Below, piece after piece: positions 9,300-18,076 of a stretch of DNA of 64,000 nucleotides. Source of the stretch: Bryobacteraceae bacterium (GTDB taxonomy: Bacteria > Acidobacteriota > Terriglobia > Bryobacterales > Bryobacteraceae). Location: the NCBI GenBank assembly GCA_025928545.1, contig JAICJH010000006.1:89784-153783 (forward strand), written 5' to 3'. The position numbers and the translations under genes were made by a program. The notes under the pieces were generated by a model. That model saw only the letters and a list, made by a program, of their open reading frames with translations. It made no database searches and was not told the DNA's origin. The stretch's first letter is position 1; the number at the start of each line of letters is the position of its first letter.

Positions 9300-11000
9300 C
9301 TAATTCATAACAAACGCATACAGTGTTTCGCCGCTCAGGCAGAGCAGATACTGGTGCCCATCCAGCATGTAGGTTTCCGGCGCATTCGAAAGACCTCCGA
9401 TACGCGCGTTCCAGAGCGGTTTGCCTGTCATGACATCGAATGCTTCAATGCCGCCGCTGCCGCCCCCGAACAACAACTTTCCTGCCGTAGTCAGCAGACC
9501 GCCGCCACCACCGCCGAGGCTTTCATGCCGCCATTTGATGCTTCCATCGCGGTAATCGATAGCCGTAATATAACTGCCGGTGGAACCGACGCCGTCTTCT
9601 TCCTTGCCGCCCAGGCCCATCGCGCCGCGGGGATCGCCTTCCGTCAGATAGTACATCGCGAAGCCGTTATTCTCGCGCACGTAGAATAGTCCCGCGTCCG
9701 GGCTGTACGCGGGCGGAGGCCAGTTGGTGGAACCGCCATTCGTCGGCGAAACCAGTGAGCCGGCTACCGTCGGATCCTTTGCCGGATTCGGTCTCGGATG
9801 GCCCTGCGCATCCACGTTCAATGCCCAGTTGGCCTGTGAGAAGCGGCTGGTCACAAGATGTTCACCTGTCACGCGGTCGAGCACGAAGAAGTAGCCGTTG
9901 CGCGTAGCCTGCAAAACCAGCTTGCGCATTTTGCCTTTAAACATTGCGTCGATCAGGATGGGCGTCTGGGTGGAATCCCAGTCGTGTGTCTCGTGCGGAG
10001 ACGTCTGAAAATACCATTTCATGTTCCCGGTTTCGACATCGAGCGCAACCAGACTGCATGTGAACAGGTTGTCGCCGTCGCGGCCTTTTGTGTAGGCCGG
10101 CGTCGGATTGCCGGTGCCGAGGATATAGAGATGAGTCTCCGGATCGTAAGCGCCGGGGATCCACGGCTGAGCGCCGCCGTGCTGCGCCGCGTCCAGACTC
10201 TGCCATGTATCCAGACCCGGGTCGCCTTCCTTCATGGGAACGAGATACTTCTTCCACTGGAGATCGCCGGTCTCGGGATCGACCGATTGAAGATAGCCTG
10301 GAGAATCGATATCGTCGCCGGTGCCGACGAGGATGTGATTTCCCACCACGATTGGCGCCGCAGTCGAGAAGTACTGCTGGCTGAAATCGGAAATAACTTT
10401 GTGCCAGCGCTCCTTGCCTGTACGCGCGTCGAGCGAGACTAGGTAATCGTCGGGCGTTTCGAGATACAGCCAGTTGCCATACATGCCGAGGCCGCGGTTG
10501 CCGATGTGGGTGCCGCCCTTGGTCTTCCAGAAATAATGCCACAGAGTACGGCCGCTGCGGGCGTCGACGGCCCACGCGTTGTCCGGTGCCGAAAGATACA
10601 GGACGCCGTTCACTTCGAGGATGGAGCCGGCGATCCGAGCCGTTGCCGCTGCGCCGGGCGCTGGATCGGGGCCTTCACCACCAATGATGGTGGTGCCGCC
10701 ACCACCTCCGCCACCGCCGCGTCCGCCACCACCTCCGAAGCCGCCGGCAGCCGCGCCGCCACCGGGGGGGCCGGCGGTGACCGCACCCACCCATGCCAGA
10801 CTCAGATTCTTGACCGTAGTCTGGTTGATCTGCGTGAGATTACTGTAGCGTTTTCCGCTATAGTCTCCCGAATATGTAGGCCATCCGGCGTCACCGAGAG
10901 GTTTCAGGAGATCCGCGGAATTCAGGGGACCCTGAGCGAAAGCCAGGGTGGGCAGAATGCAAAAAGATGCGCTGATGAGGATTCGTTTGATATTTGTCAT
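9300..11000 (-). CDS. PQQ-type beta-propeller quinoprotein (alcohol dehydrogenase-like), exported
   Basis: A 566-residue periplasmic protein with a clear signal peptide ending in AFAQG. The body has repeated propeller blades with tryptophan-docking style motifs (DARSGRTLWHY, DARTGKERWHK, DPETGDLQWKK, DVETGNMKWYF, DYRDGSIKWRH), as in PQQ-dependent alcohol/glucose dehydrogenases. Residues ~79-125 are a Gly/Arg-rich insert between the first strands. The start overlaps the stop of the upstream dihaem cytochrome as ATGA, so the cytochrome is its likely electron acceptor. The substrate is unknown, and true PQQ ligation cannot be proved from the sequence alone. Confidence 0.88.
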   Translation of the reverse strand: MTNIKRILISASFCILPTLAFAQGPLNSADLLKPLGDAGWPTYSGDYSGKRYSNLTQINQTTVKNLSLAWVGAVTAGPPGGGAAAGGFGGGGGRGGGGGGGGTTIIGGEGPDPAPGAAATARIAGSILEVNGVLYLSAPDNAWAVDARSGRTLWHYFWKTKGGTHIGNRGLGMYGNWLYLETPDDYLVSLDARTGKERWHKVISDFSQQYFSTAAPIVVGNHILVGTGDDIDSPGYLQSVDPETGDLQWKKYLVPMKEGDPGLDTWQSLDAAQHGGAQPWIPGAYDPETHLYILGTGNPTPAYTKGRDGDNLFTCSLVALDVETGNMKWYFQTSPHETHDWDSTQTPILIDAMFKGKMRKLVLQATRNGYFFVLDRVTGEHLVTSRFSQANWALNVDAQGHPRPNPAKDPTVAGSLVSPTNGGSTNWPPPAYSPDAGLFYVRENNGFAMYYLTEGDPRGAMGLGGKEEDGVGSTGSYITAIDYRDGSIKWRHESLGGGGGGLLTTAGKLLFGGGSGGIEAFDVMTGKPLWNARIGGLSNAPETYMLDGHQYLLCLSGETLYAFVMN

Positions 11001-11956
11001 TTCACACCCAACAGGTAAGTAGTCAGATTATGGATATCGTCATCGGTTAAGGTCAACAGAAGATCTCTGTGAGCCTTCATCGGGTCATGGATTTCGATCT
11101 TGGGGAAATCGCCGTTCTTGCGCCACGTGTGCTGGGTTCCGTCGGCTTCAGTGAGAGTGATCAGGAAGTCGTCGTAAGTTCCCGGACGACCTTCGATCTT
11201 CTGGCCGTTCGCCAGGGTCACCGTCGCGGTGATTGTTCGGCGCGAAGCCGCGGAGCCGTCATCGGCAGCCGCCGCGCCACGGCCGCCGCCGCGTCCGCCG
11301 CCACCGCCACCCGAGACCAGCGTATTCTGCATTGTTTTGGGATCGGAATATTTCGAGCCAATGCCTTTCAGATCGCCCGTGACCGAATGGCAGGAAGCGC
11401 AATGTGCTTTGAAATAGGCTTCGCCCGCAGCCGGTTTGCCAAGCGCCAGAATCGCGCCATTCGTATCCGGTGGAACGACGACAGTCCGATAATTCATGAA
11501 CGTGTGCATGTACACCGCGAGATCGTGGACCTGCGTTGCATTCAGATCCATCTTCGGAGCCTGACCTTTTGCGTGCGGGCTCTGGAGGAATTTGCCGATG
11601 AGTTCGCCGTTCTGATCGTCCATGGTCATCTGGTTACGGACCAGATTGATGCCGCCGGCGGCACCGCGCATATCGGCCGCATGGCACTTGGCACAGTTCG
11701 GTTCGTAGATCGCCTTGCCGGCGGCCGCAATAGCGGGGTCGGCTGGCGGACGGGAAGGATAGGCTCCGCCGCCTCCACCTCCACGGCCGGCAACGGCTCC
11801 GGATGCGCCTGCGGCGCCGGCGGCGGCAGCGCCACGTCCGCGGCCACCCCTTCCGGCTGGTGCGGCAGGAGCCGGTGCCTGCGCCAGAAGATCGACGCCC
11901 ATCGCCAGGGTAATTCCAAATAAGGCCGCAAGGGCCATAGAGTGCCTACGTTGCAT
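10997..11956 (-). CDS. Dihaem cytochrome c with Gly/Arg-rich linkers
   Basis: A ~319-residue exported protein with a signal peptide (MALAALFGITLAMGVDLLAQ). It has two haem-binding motifs, CAKCH and CASCH, each in a small class-I-like cytochrome domain. Between the domains and near the N-terminus are Gly/Arg/Ala-rich segments. After the second haem comes a domain typical of Acidobacteria cytochromes (TVTLANGQKIEGRPGTYDDF...GTQHTWRKNG) ending with the Asp/Leu-rich helix DDDIHNLTTYLLG. I start at the ATG at 11956 because a GAGG site lies about ten bases upstream; nine extra codons are possible. Translationally coupled to the quinoprotein. Confidence 0.9.
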   Translation of the reverse strand: MQRRHSMALAALFGITLAMGVDLLAQAPAPAAPAGRGGRGRGAAAAGAAGASGAVAGRGGGGGGAYPSRPPADPAIAAAGKAIYEPNCAKCHAADMRGAAGGINLVRNQMTMDDQNGELIGKFLQSPHAKGQAPKMDLNATQVHDLAVYMHTFMNYRTVVVPPDTNGAILALGKPAAGEAYFKAHCASCHSVTGDLKGIGSKYSDPKTMQNTLVSGGGGGGRGGGRGAAAADDGSAASRRTITATVTLANGQKIEGRPGTYDDFLITLTEADGTQHTWRKNGDFPKIEIHDPMKAHRDLLLTLTDDDIHNLTTYLLGVK

Positions 11957-12179
11957 ATTTTCTCGCCTCAAACCAAGGGTCACGAATGAAAACAGAATTT
12001 CGTTTTCTCAAACATAAAATGATGGTCGCGTCACGACAAATGTTACATCCGTGAAGCGCGTTTATCGTATCACATCGGCACGAAAGCTGCGTGAGTCTTA
12101 CGGAGCGAACTGATGGCCGCATCGAGCGGTTATATAGAATTGCCTCAGCGGCTTATCTCAACGGCTTTCTACAGCAACC
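11957..12179. other. Divergent intergenic region, no gene seen
   Basis: 223 bases between the cytochrome operon and the AI-2E transporter. A weak dyad (GAAAAC ... GTTTTC) lies near 11990-12011. No RNA gene or clear promoter pair could be supported. Confidence 0.4.
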
Positions 12180-13241
12180 ATGCCCCCCGAGACCCATCCC
12201 CCGTCAACCGGCTCATCGGCCTCCTGGTTAGGCATCGACAGGAAGGTGGCGCGCGCTACGTGGACGATAGCGGTCACGCTTCTGCTAGTGGGCGCGGTTT
12301 ACGCAATTCGCGGCACGTTGTTCGTGTTTGTACTCGCCCTACTGTTTGCTTACCTGCTTTCACCCCTGGTGGATCAGATCGGTGAGCGTTTTTCGCCGCG
12401 CAGCCGCGGACCGGCTTTGGCTGCGGCCTACATTCTGGTGCTTGGCGTTCTTGTTGCGGTGACGATCGGAATCGGAGCGAAAGTAGTGGAGGAAACGAAG
12501 CAATTGATCGCTAAGCCACCAGACGTAAAGGCCTTCCTCACCCGCCTTCAGCTGGATCACCCGGCGCTCGCTCCCGAGATCGAGGCGGCGCAGGGGCGCA
12601 TCCTGCAGGAACTGGGCGCGCTTGTAGCGGCTGTGCCTCGCCTGAGCGTGGAAGTTCTGGCGGCCTCAGCCAACTTACTGTATCTGGTTGTAATACCGAT
12701 CCTCAGCTTTTTCATGCTGAAGGATGGCAAACAGATTCGCGATAATCTGCTGGCCGGGTTCCGCGCCGGGGAAAGCAGGAGTGAGGCCAGACGCCTGTTC
12801 ACCGCGGTGCATCTTCTGCTGCTGAGCTATATGAGGGCGCTGCTCCTGCTTTGCTGCACGGTATTCGTGGTCTTCAGTCTGTTTCTGAGCATCATGGGTG
12901 TGCAGTATGCGTTATTGCTTTCGTCGATTGCTTTTCTTTGCGAATTCGTACCGCTGGTGGGACCTGTCACGGCGGCGGGACTGATTCTGGTGGTATCGGC
13001 GCTGAGCGGTTATCCCCACGTGTGGTGGATCGCCGCCTTCCTGGGCGCTTTCCGGCTGGTTCAGGACTACTTCGTGAGCCCCAGATTAATGGGCAAGGGT
13101 GTAGAGTTGCACCCTATGCTGGTAATTTTCGGGGTATTTGCCGGTGCGGAAATCGCCGGAGCCGCCGGTGTTTTCTTAAGTGTGCCTCTCCTCGCCCTCT
13201 TGCGCCTGGTCTTTGCGGAAGCTACGCAACTGGCAAAATAA
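12180..13241 (+). CDS. AI-2E/PerM family membrane transporter
   Basis: A 353-residue integral membrane protein with about eight helices. The arrangement is typical of the AI-2E exporter (PerM/TqsA/YdiK) family: two or three helices at the N-terminus, a soluble helical part (~residues 100-160), then a helix-rich C-terminal half with the conserved segments FLCEFVPLVGPVTAA and LVQDYFVSPRLMGKGVELHP. Members export autoinducer-2 or act as Na+/H+ antiporters; the substrate here cannot be told. It stands alone, with a start at the ATG of MPPETHPPST. Confidence 0.92.
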   Translation: MPPETHPPSTGSSASWLGIDRKVARATWTIAVTLLLVGAVYAIRGTLFVFVLALLFAYLLSPLVDQIGERFSPRSRGPALAAAYILVLGVLVAVTIGIGAKVVEETKQLIAKPPDVKAFLTRLQLDHPALAPEIEAAQGRILQELGALVAAVPRLSVEVLAASANLLYLVVIPILSFFMLKDGKQIRDNLLAGFRAGESRSEARRLFTAVHLLLLSYMRALLLLCCTVFVVFSLFLSIMGVQYALLLSSIAFLCEFVPLVGPVTAAGLILVVSALSGYPHVWWIAAFLGAFRLVQDYFVSPRLMGKGVELHPMLVIFGVFAGAEIAGAAGVFLSVPLLALLRLVFAEATQLAK

Positions 13242-13414
13242 CTGGAATTAGGAGAAAGGTACCAGTACCACAGTTGCCCTTGGACGTATTGTAATCGCTG
13301 TTATCAGGACTTACCATCATGAAGAGGTACAAGCATAATTGTCTACGGACTCGCAACTGACCTGCGGGCCGTTTCCGATAGCGTTTCAAAGTGCCTGATA
13401 GCGGAGAAAGTAAT

Positions 13415-14206
13415 ATGCCACAACGGGCTAAGTTGAAACGCGGGGAGGATCTCGACGCGCGGCTGCGGAAGTATTCAGCCATGCGTGCGATCTCCATCGA
13501 TGTAACAAGCGTTCGAAAACGGATTGGCAATTGGCCGATTTTCGCGGCCGCCGCCGGGTCCGCCCTGGCGATGGCGACCAGTGCTTCCGCGAGTATCATT
13601 ACGGGCACCTATATCGGAGGTGGTCCGAATGGCGGGTTTGTCGTTCAGACCAATATCCCGAACATTCACCAGCAACTGAATATTCTGGGCTATTCCGGCC
13701 ATCTCCTGATGAACGCGAGTCAAGCGGGCAACCTAGCCGTGAGTGCGGTTGCCATGGAAATTTTCACGGCGCCTTTTTTCCGATCGTCCAATGCCTCCGC
13801 GTCTGCGAGCTTCGCCCGCAATTTTGCGGGCGGCTCGAAGATCTCTGCCGGAGCTGGTAGCCGCAAGAGTAACGCTCTCGAAGTAGCGTTCACCTCGGGT
13901 GGCAAGTATTACAGCCCTTTTGCCGCGGGCCAACCGGGCTATCTCGGATTTGCGCTCAACGTCGGAAACAGCAATTTCGATTACGGCTGGATCAAAATGG
14001 ATTTCTTTCTCAACCCTCAATCCAAACTTGCGTTGGAGGCGATCAGCTTCGGGCTTGAGACAAACCAAAATCAGTCCATTGCCGCCGGCGATACAGGTGC
14101 TCCCGAACCGGGAACTATGGGGCTCGGAATTCTGGCCGCCGGAGCCGCAGGTGTGATGGCGCTGAGGCGCCGCAGGAAACTGTCCACCGAATCTTTGCCG
14201 GTTTAG
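13415..14206 (+). CDS. PEP-CTERM sorted exported protein
   Basis: A 263-residue protein with a long charged N-region, then a hydrophobic signal core (FAAAAGSALAMATSASA), a beta-rich body without recognised catalytic motif, and a C-terminal PEP-CTERM signal: APEPGTMGLGILAAG, a hydrophobic helix and RRRRK. In the known system exosortase cleaves at this signal for transfer to exopolysaccharide or the envelope; no exosortase is in this window. The start at 13415 follows a GGAGAAAG ribosome site; ATG 13481 is an alternative giving a more typical signal peptide length. Confidence 0.85.
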   Translation: MPQRAKLKRGEDLDARLRKYSAMRAISIDVTSVRKRIGNWPIFAAAAGSALAMATSASASIITGTYIGGGPNGGFVVQTNIPNIHQQLNILGYSGHLLMNASQAGNLAVSAVAMEIFTAPFFRSSNASASASFARNFAGGSKISAGAGSRKSNALEVAFTSGGKYYSPFAAGQPGYLGFALNVGNSNFDYGWIKMDFFLNPQSKLALEAISFGLETNQNQSIAAGDTGAPEPGTMGLGILAAGAAGVMALRRRRKLSTESLPV

Positions 14207-14233
14207 TTCGGCTTTCAAACATCACTGAACAGG

Positions 14234-14268
14234 AAAATGGCGGTGGTCCTCAGGACCACCGCCATTTT
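14234..14268. terminator. Bidirectional intrinsic terminator
   Basis: Two perfect 17-base arms (AAAATGGCGGTGGTCCT and its complement) around a single central base, with A and T runs on either side. It lies between the convergent PEP-CTERM and S8 peptidase genes and can end both transcripts. Confidence 0.88.
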
Positions 14269-14293
14269 TCACGATCAACTAATAGCGAGTAGT

Positions 14294-16306
14294 CTACTGG
14301 TCACCGTCGAGCAGGCTGCCCCAGACGGCGGAATCGGCGTAAATGGTTCCGCTGCCCCAAACTGCCGAATTGCCGGAAACCGCCGCGCTACCCCAGACCG
14401 CCGAGCTGCCCCAGACCGCCGAGCTGCCCCATACGGCTGAGCTACCCCAAACCGCTGAACTGCCCCAGACTGCGGAGGTGCCGGCCGGGTTCGAACTGCC
14501 CCAGACCGCCGACGATCCCCACACTGCGGAACTGCCCCAGACTGCGGACGATCCCCATACAGCGGAACTGCCCCAGACTGCGGACGATCCCCACACTGCG
14601 GAACTGCCCCACACAGCCGAGGAACCCCAAACGGCGCTGCTGCCCGCCTGCCAGACCGAAGAGCCCCACACAGCCGAGCTACCCCAGACAGCGGAGCTGC
14701 CCCAAACGGCTGAGCTGCCCCATACCGCCGACAGATCATTCACGATATCGATGTTTGCGTTGCCGTTGGCATCGAAGGTCCCGTCCGGAACCGCAATTGG
14801 TGAAGCCGCGCTCGCGCCCGCTGGAATCGTATCCGTGCTGGTGAGCGCACTATCCAGGTTCAGATAACCGGCACCCACAGTAAAGATGTCGTACTGGATA
14901 TTAAAGGTCTGACCCGTAGTTGAATCCGTAATCGTCGAACTCTGCGGAAAGGTCTTCGAAGCGGTCAACATCAGACGCGCTTTGACCTGATCGGGTGTCA
15001 GCGAATTATTCGCCGGCGTACTCAGAAGGGATGCGACAGCACCGCTCGTTGCCGCAGCCGCCATACTGGTTCCGCTGAGAACAAAGTAGTTATTCGCCTG
15101 TCCTGCCGGCGAAGTGATGTAGGCGGAGAGTGGCGCAACCGCGGTGGGCTCCGCTGTATCCAGCGTCGACCCAGCTACGCGAATCGAGAAGATGCGATTT
15201 CCTGGAGCGACAAGATCCGGCTTGACCACCGAGTCGCCCATCGTCGGGCCCTTGGCGCTGTAGGTCGTCATTAAATCGTCCGAACGGGTCGCCGTTCCTT
15301 CCGTGTTCATTGCGCCCACGGTGATAGCGAGCGGATCGTTGCCCGGCGCCGAGATGGTTCCGTAGCCATTTGTGATCGAGTCCGCGGCCGGACGACCGCC
15401 GTTTCCGGCTGCTACGACTACTGTAATTCCCGCCCTCCACGCCTGCTCCACTGCCTGATCGAGCGGGTCGATTGTATAACTTTCAAAGGCCGGACGCCCG
15501 AGCGAGAGATTAATGACGCGGATGTTGAAATTGCTCTTTAGCGCGATTGCGGTCTGAATCGCCTGAATTACTTCGGCGTCCGTGGACACGCCCCACTGAT
15601 CGATAACCTTAAGATTGATCAGTTTAGCGCCCGGGGCGATTCCGTGAATGTTGTTATAGTACGCCGCGCCGTAGCTGTTGGATCCGTCTCCCGCGATAAT
15701 GCCGGCTACATGGGTTCCATGTCCATACAGATCGCTGGTTGAAGTTTCATACGGAATGAAGCTCTGCGAATAGGCAACGTGCGAAACACGATTGTTGTTC
15801 GCGCCACCGAGGCCATTTCCCAAAAGATCCCAGTTCGTGGAGTCGATGCCACTGTCGATGATGGCTACGCCGATGCCGCTGCCGTAACTGGTGTTAGTGA
15901 CGGTGCCGGCATAGTTTGCCGCCGATTGAACCGTCCTGGGCAGGAAGTCATAAACCGGGCTGCTGCTGCCAACCATTTCGTGGTTAACGGAGATATGAGT
16001 CACCGCCGGATCGTTCGCCAAAGCTATTGCGGTATCAACGGTGGTCTGGGCGACGATTGTGCTCGGAAGCGACGAGTTGATCGTCGTCACGCCCGCCATA
16101 TTTTGCTGCGTGGGGGTTTGCGATTGATACAGGCCGACGATAACCTGCACTACTGTGTTGCCGCTGAGCGCATTCAGATCCGAAGCAACCGTACCCGCAA
16201 ATGAGGCTGCGGCCGCGACGAGGGCAATGGATACAGTTTTTGACAATAACCGTACGTTTGTTAACATAAGTAATCCAGCTACTATCTTATGCAAACTGCG
16301 GGCCAT
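14294..16306 (-). CDS. Secreted S8 subtilisin-like peptidase with a SAVWG hexapeptide repeat tail
   Basis: About 670 residues: signal peptide, an inhibitor-like propeptide region (~30-120), then a subtilase domain with the full catalytic triad at VAIIDSGIDS (Asp), HGTHVAGIIAG (His) and GTSMAAAATSG (Ser). From about residue 535 to the end the protein is almost only the six-residue unit S-S-A-V-W-G, with about 19 exact AVWG copies and a few variants (VWQAG, NPAG, AVSG). The DNA shows this as an 18-bp tandem repeat at about 14311-14733. The start is uncertain: the ATG at 16306 is used; 16267 also gives a good signal peptide, and neither has a strong ribosome site. The tail may fold as a beta solenoid or bind the cell surface; that is a guess. 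Confidence 0.93.
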   Translation of the reverse strand: MARSLHKIVAGLLMLTNVRLLSKTVSIALVAAAASFAGTVASDLNALSGNTVVQVIVGLYQSQTPTQQNMAGVTTINSSLPSTIVAQTTVDTAIALANDPAVTHISVNHEMVGSSSPVYDFLPRTVQSAANYAGTVTNTSYGSGIGVAIIDSGIDSTNWDLLGNGLGGANNNRVSHVAYSQSFIPYETSTSDLYGHGTHVAGIIAGDGSNSYGAAYYNNIHGIAPGAKLINLKVIDQWGVSTDAEVIQAIQTAIALKSNFNIRVINLSLGRPAFESYTIDPLDQAVEQAWRAGITVVVAAGNGGRPAADSITNGYGTISAPGNDPLAITVGAMNTEGTATRSDDLMTTYSAKGPTMGDSVVKPDLVAPGNRIFSIRVAGSTLDTAEPTAVAPLSAYITSPAGQANNYFVLSGTSMAAAATSGAVASLLSTPANNSLTPDQVKARLMLTASKTFPQSSTITDSTTGQTFNIQYDIFTVGAGYLNLDSALTSTDTIPAGASAASPIAVPDGTFDANGNANIDIVNDLSAVWGSSAVWGSSAVWGSSAVWGSSVWQAGSSAVWGSSAVWGSSAVWGSSAVWGSSAVWGSSAVWGSSAVWGSSAVWGSSNPAGTSAVWGSSAVWGSSAVWGSSAVWGSSAVWGSAAVSGNSAVWGSGTIYADSAVWGSLLDGDQ
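14311..14733. repeat. 18-bp tandem repeat coding for the SSAVWG tail
   Basis: About 22 units of an 18-base repeat (plus-strand form ctgccccagaccgccgag and variants), all in frame with the S8 peptidase. Silent third-position differences between units show the amino-acid motif is maintained by selection rather than being a fresh DNA expansion. Confidence 0.9.
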
Positions 16307-16309
16307 CAC

Positions 16310-16688
16310 ACTAGCTAATTCAAGCTGATGGTTCTAGTACGGATCGGCCCAAAGCCAGATTCCATAGTGTGACTAAATGGCACTTTTCGAACAAACTTGA
16401 CACATGCGGCGGGTAGGACATTTCCGAAGTGTCGGTATACTCTCCCCAGGAGTATAACTTGCTTGTAAATGCCTGTAAACCTTTTGCTAGTTGGAAGGCC
16501 GCCAGGGAGCGCATAAAGCCCCGATATGGGTGTTGTTTTAGACACGAAATAGTGACAGCTTGCCCATAGCCTCCTCTTTTAAGTATCAAATATTACGTAA
16601 TATGAAACCGATTGTTCAAGGCAACCATAGCAAAAGGTTGTGAACCAAAAGTACCAGCCCCGCGATTTGAAATCGGCTACCGCGTGCC
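16310..16688. promoter_or_regulatory. 379-base gene-free region upstream of the S8 peptidase with two dyads
   Basis: No convincing gene. Two symmetric sequences stand out: TATACTC-N7-GAGTATA at 16436-16456, and a perfect 14-base palindrome ATATTACGTAATAT at 16590-16603. Both are candidates for regulator sites of the minus-strand peptidase, about 130 and 285 bases from its start. The binding proteins are unknown. Confidence 0.45.
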
Positions 16689-17165
16689 TTATTTTCGGTC
16701 AGGCGGCAGAACTGACGCCCGGGGAGTCGCCGAAGCGGGCAAAACAGGCGCAGGCGGCGGGGCTGGTCCCGGATTGGCGCCGACCCCTGCGTTGACGGTC
16801 GCACGGTGCCCGGCCAAAGTCGCCGCGGCCTTTGCTTTCGCCGCGTCGGATATCCGTATGTTGTTGTGAACACTGGCGGCGCCGCTCGTTTTCGCCATCC
16901 TCGTCATTGCGCCCTTGTGCTGCATGACGCCGGTGTTCCCTTCGATCGTAACCACGCCCTTCAGAACCGAAAAAGTGAAATGATCCGCGCTCATCTTCGA
17001 CTTTGCGAGTTTTGTCCTGAGCGTTTTTTCGATCCGGACATCTTCCGCAGTCTTTGTCTGGGGGGAAACTTGAGGGTTGGCGGCACCTGGAACGGCTGCC
17101 GGAGATGGCTGATTCATTCCCACCAGGGCGAATAGAAACAGCACAGATAACAACCTGCTGATCAC
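16689..17165 (-). CDS. Exported BON-domain protein
   Basis: A 158-residue protein with an N-terminal hydrophobic signal segment (LLSVLFLFALVGM). A single BON domain follows at ~40-110: TAEDVRIEKTLRTKLAKSKM...FSVLKGVVTIEGNTGVMQHKG...VHNNIRISDAAK. The C-terminus is Ala/Pro-rich and probably disordered. BON domains bind membranes or lipids and occur in osmotic-shock proteins such as OsmY; no enzyme function is expected. It follows the FadR-type regulator on the same strand after 35 bases. A second BON protein is at 59641-59946. Confidence 0.85.
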   Translation of the reverse strand: MISRLLSVLFLFALVGMNQPSPAAVPGAANPQVSPQTKTAEDVRIEKTLRTKLAKSKMSADHFTFSVLKGVVTIEGNTGVMQHKGAMTRMAKTSGAASVHNNIRISDAAKAKAAATLAGHRATVNAGVGANPGPAPPPAPVLPASATPRASVLPPDRK

Positions 17166-17200
17166 AAAGCCAGACTACATGTTTGTGAACCGAAATGATA

Positions 17201-17971
17201 TTACCCCTTGTCAGAAAGGGGGTACACCGGTCCGGCACTTTGCACAGGGGGAGCGGAAACGCTCTTGGCTTCAAGCGTCTGTTTGGCACGGCTGACGTGG
17301 ATCGACTCCGCCCGGTCCAGATGCTCGTTCATGGCACGGCGCGCGGCCTCGGGATCCGCCGCCCGAATAGCCTCGAGAATTCCGGCATGCGAACTAATCG
17401 CGTTTGAGTAATCGTGGATTGACCAGCTGACCGCAAAGTTGTCGGTCATGATGCGGTGCAAAGGCACAAACATCCGGAGGCACACGCGGTTCCCGGCCAT
17501 TTCCCAGATCAGACGATGGAAGCGCTGATCCCCCGTCGCCACGTCGGCAAGCGAGCCGGATTCGAAGTGACGCTTCATATCCGTGACCGACTCTTCCAGA
17601 CGCAGGAGTTCATCGGCCGTATGACGGCGCGCGGCGCGGGCGGCGAGTTCAGGTTCAAAAATACGCCGGGCCTCGTAGACCTCGCTAAAGGTGATACCGT
17701 CAACCAGAAGCAGGAAGTCGAGCGGCGCGCTGAGGGTAGAAGATGCGTCCTGAGTGAGATAGGTGCCATCCCCGACGCGCTGCCGTACTACGCCCATTAC
17801 CTCCAGCGCTTTCAGGGCCTGCCGGACCGAAGCCCGATTAACGCTGAAACGTTTCGCCAGATCGCGCTCCGGCGGCAATTTCGCGCCATGATGCAGGTCG
17901 CCATCGGCGATCATCTGTTTCAAACCGGCGACGAGTGTGGTCGTCAGATCGCGACTGGTTGCGGACGGCAT
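17201..17971 (-). CDS. FadR-subfamily GntR transcriptional regulator
   Basis: A 256-residue regulator. Residues ~10-75 form the GntR winged helix (GAKLPPERDLAKRFSVNRASVRQALKALEVMGVVRQRVGDGTYL), and residues ~95-225 form the all-helical FCD ligand domain with the metal-site pattern Asp...His (GDQRFHRLIWE) and later His residues (SSHAGILEAI, NEHLDRAE). FCD regulators usually sense organic or sugar acids. I start at 17971 (MPSATSRDL), as the 68 residues before it have no domain similarity and overlap the divergent crcB start. Its target is not evident from neighbours. Confidence 0.92.
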   Translation of the reverse strand: MPSATSRDLTTTLVAGLKQMIADGDLHHGAKLPPERDLAKRFSVNRASVRQALKALEVMGVVRQRVGDGTYLTQDASSTLSAPLDFLLLVDGITFSEVYEARRIFEPELAARAARRHTADELLRLEESVTDMKRHFESGSLADVATGDQRFHRLIWEMAGNRVCLRMFVPLHRIMTDNFAVSWSIHDYSNAISSHAGILEAIRAADPEAARRAMNEHLDRAESIHVSRAKQTLEAKSVSAPPVQSAGPVYPLSDKG

Positions 17972-18076
17972 CGATTTCGAGCGATATCTGAGTGTCAGTT
18001 TAGCAAAACTAAGGTTACCATCGTGTTTTAGGAAGCGAAAGCCGGTTTTTGGGCTTCGTCCTGCTAATATCGTGCA

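Noticed and set aside
13242..13414. A sigma-54 promoter before the first PEP-CTERM gene
   Set aside because: A GC at the -12 position is present but the GG at -24 is missing at the required spacing.
14311..14733. Regularly spaced short repeats that might look like a CRISPR array
   Set aside because: Units are adjacent without spacers and are in frame in the peptidase gene.
14343..14867. A plus-strand open frame of 174 codons rich in PQTAEL repeats opposite the S8 peptidase tail
   Set aside because: It is the antisense shadow of the 18-bp repeat; no ribosome site or homology, and the S8 frame has a full catalytic triad.
16315..16589. Short minus-strand open frames upstream of the S8 peptidase
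   Set aside because: They overlap in different frames, lack ribosome sites and show no recognisable features.
17972..18076. Fluoride riboswitch before crcB
   Set aside because: The conserved GGNGAUGG...UCCNCC and later GAUGACUCCU pieces are not found.
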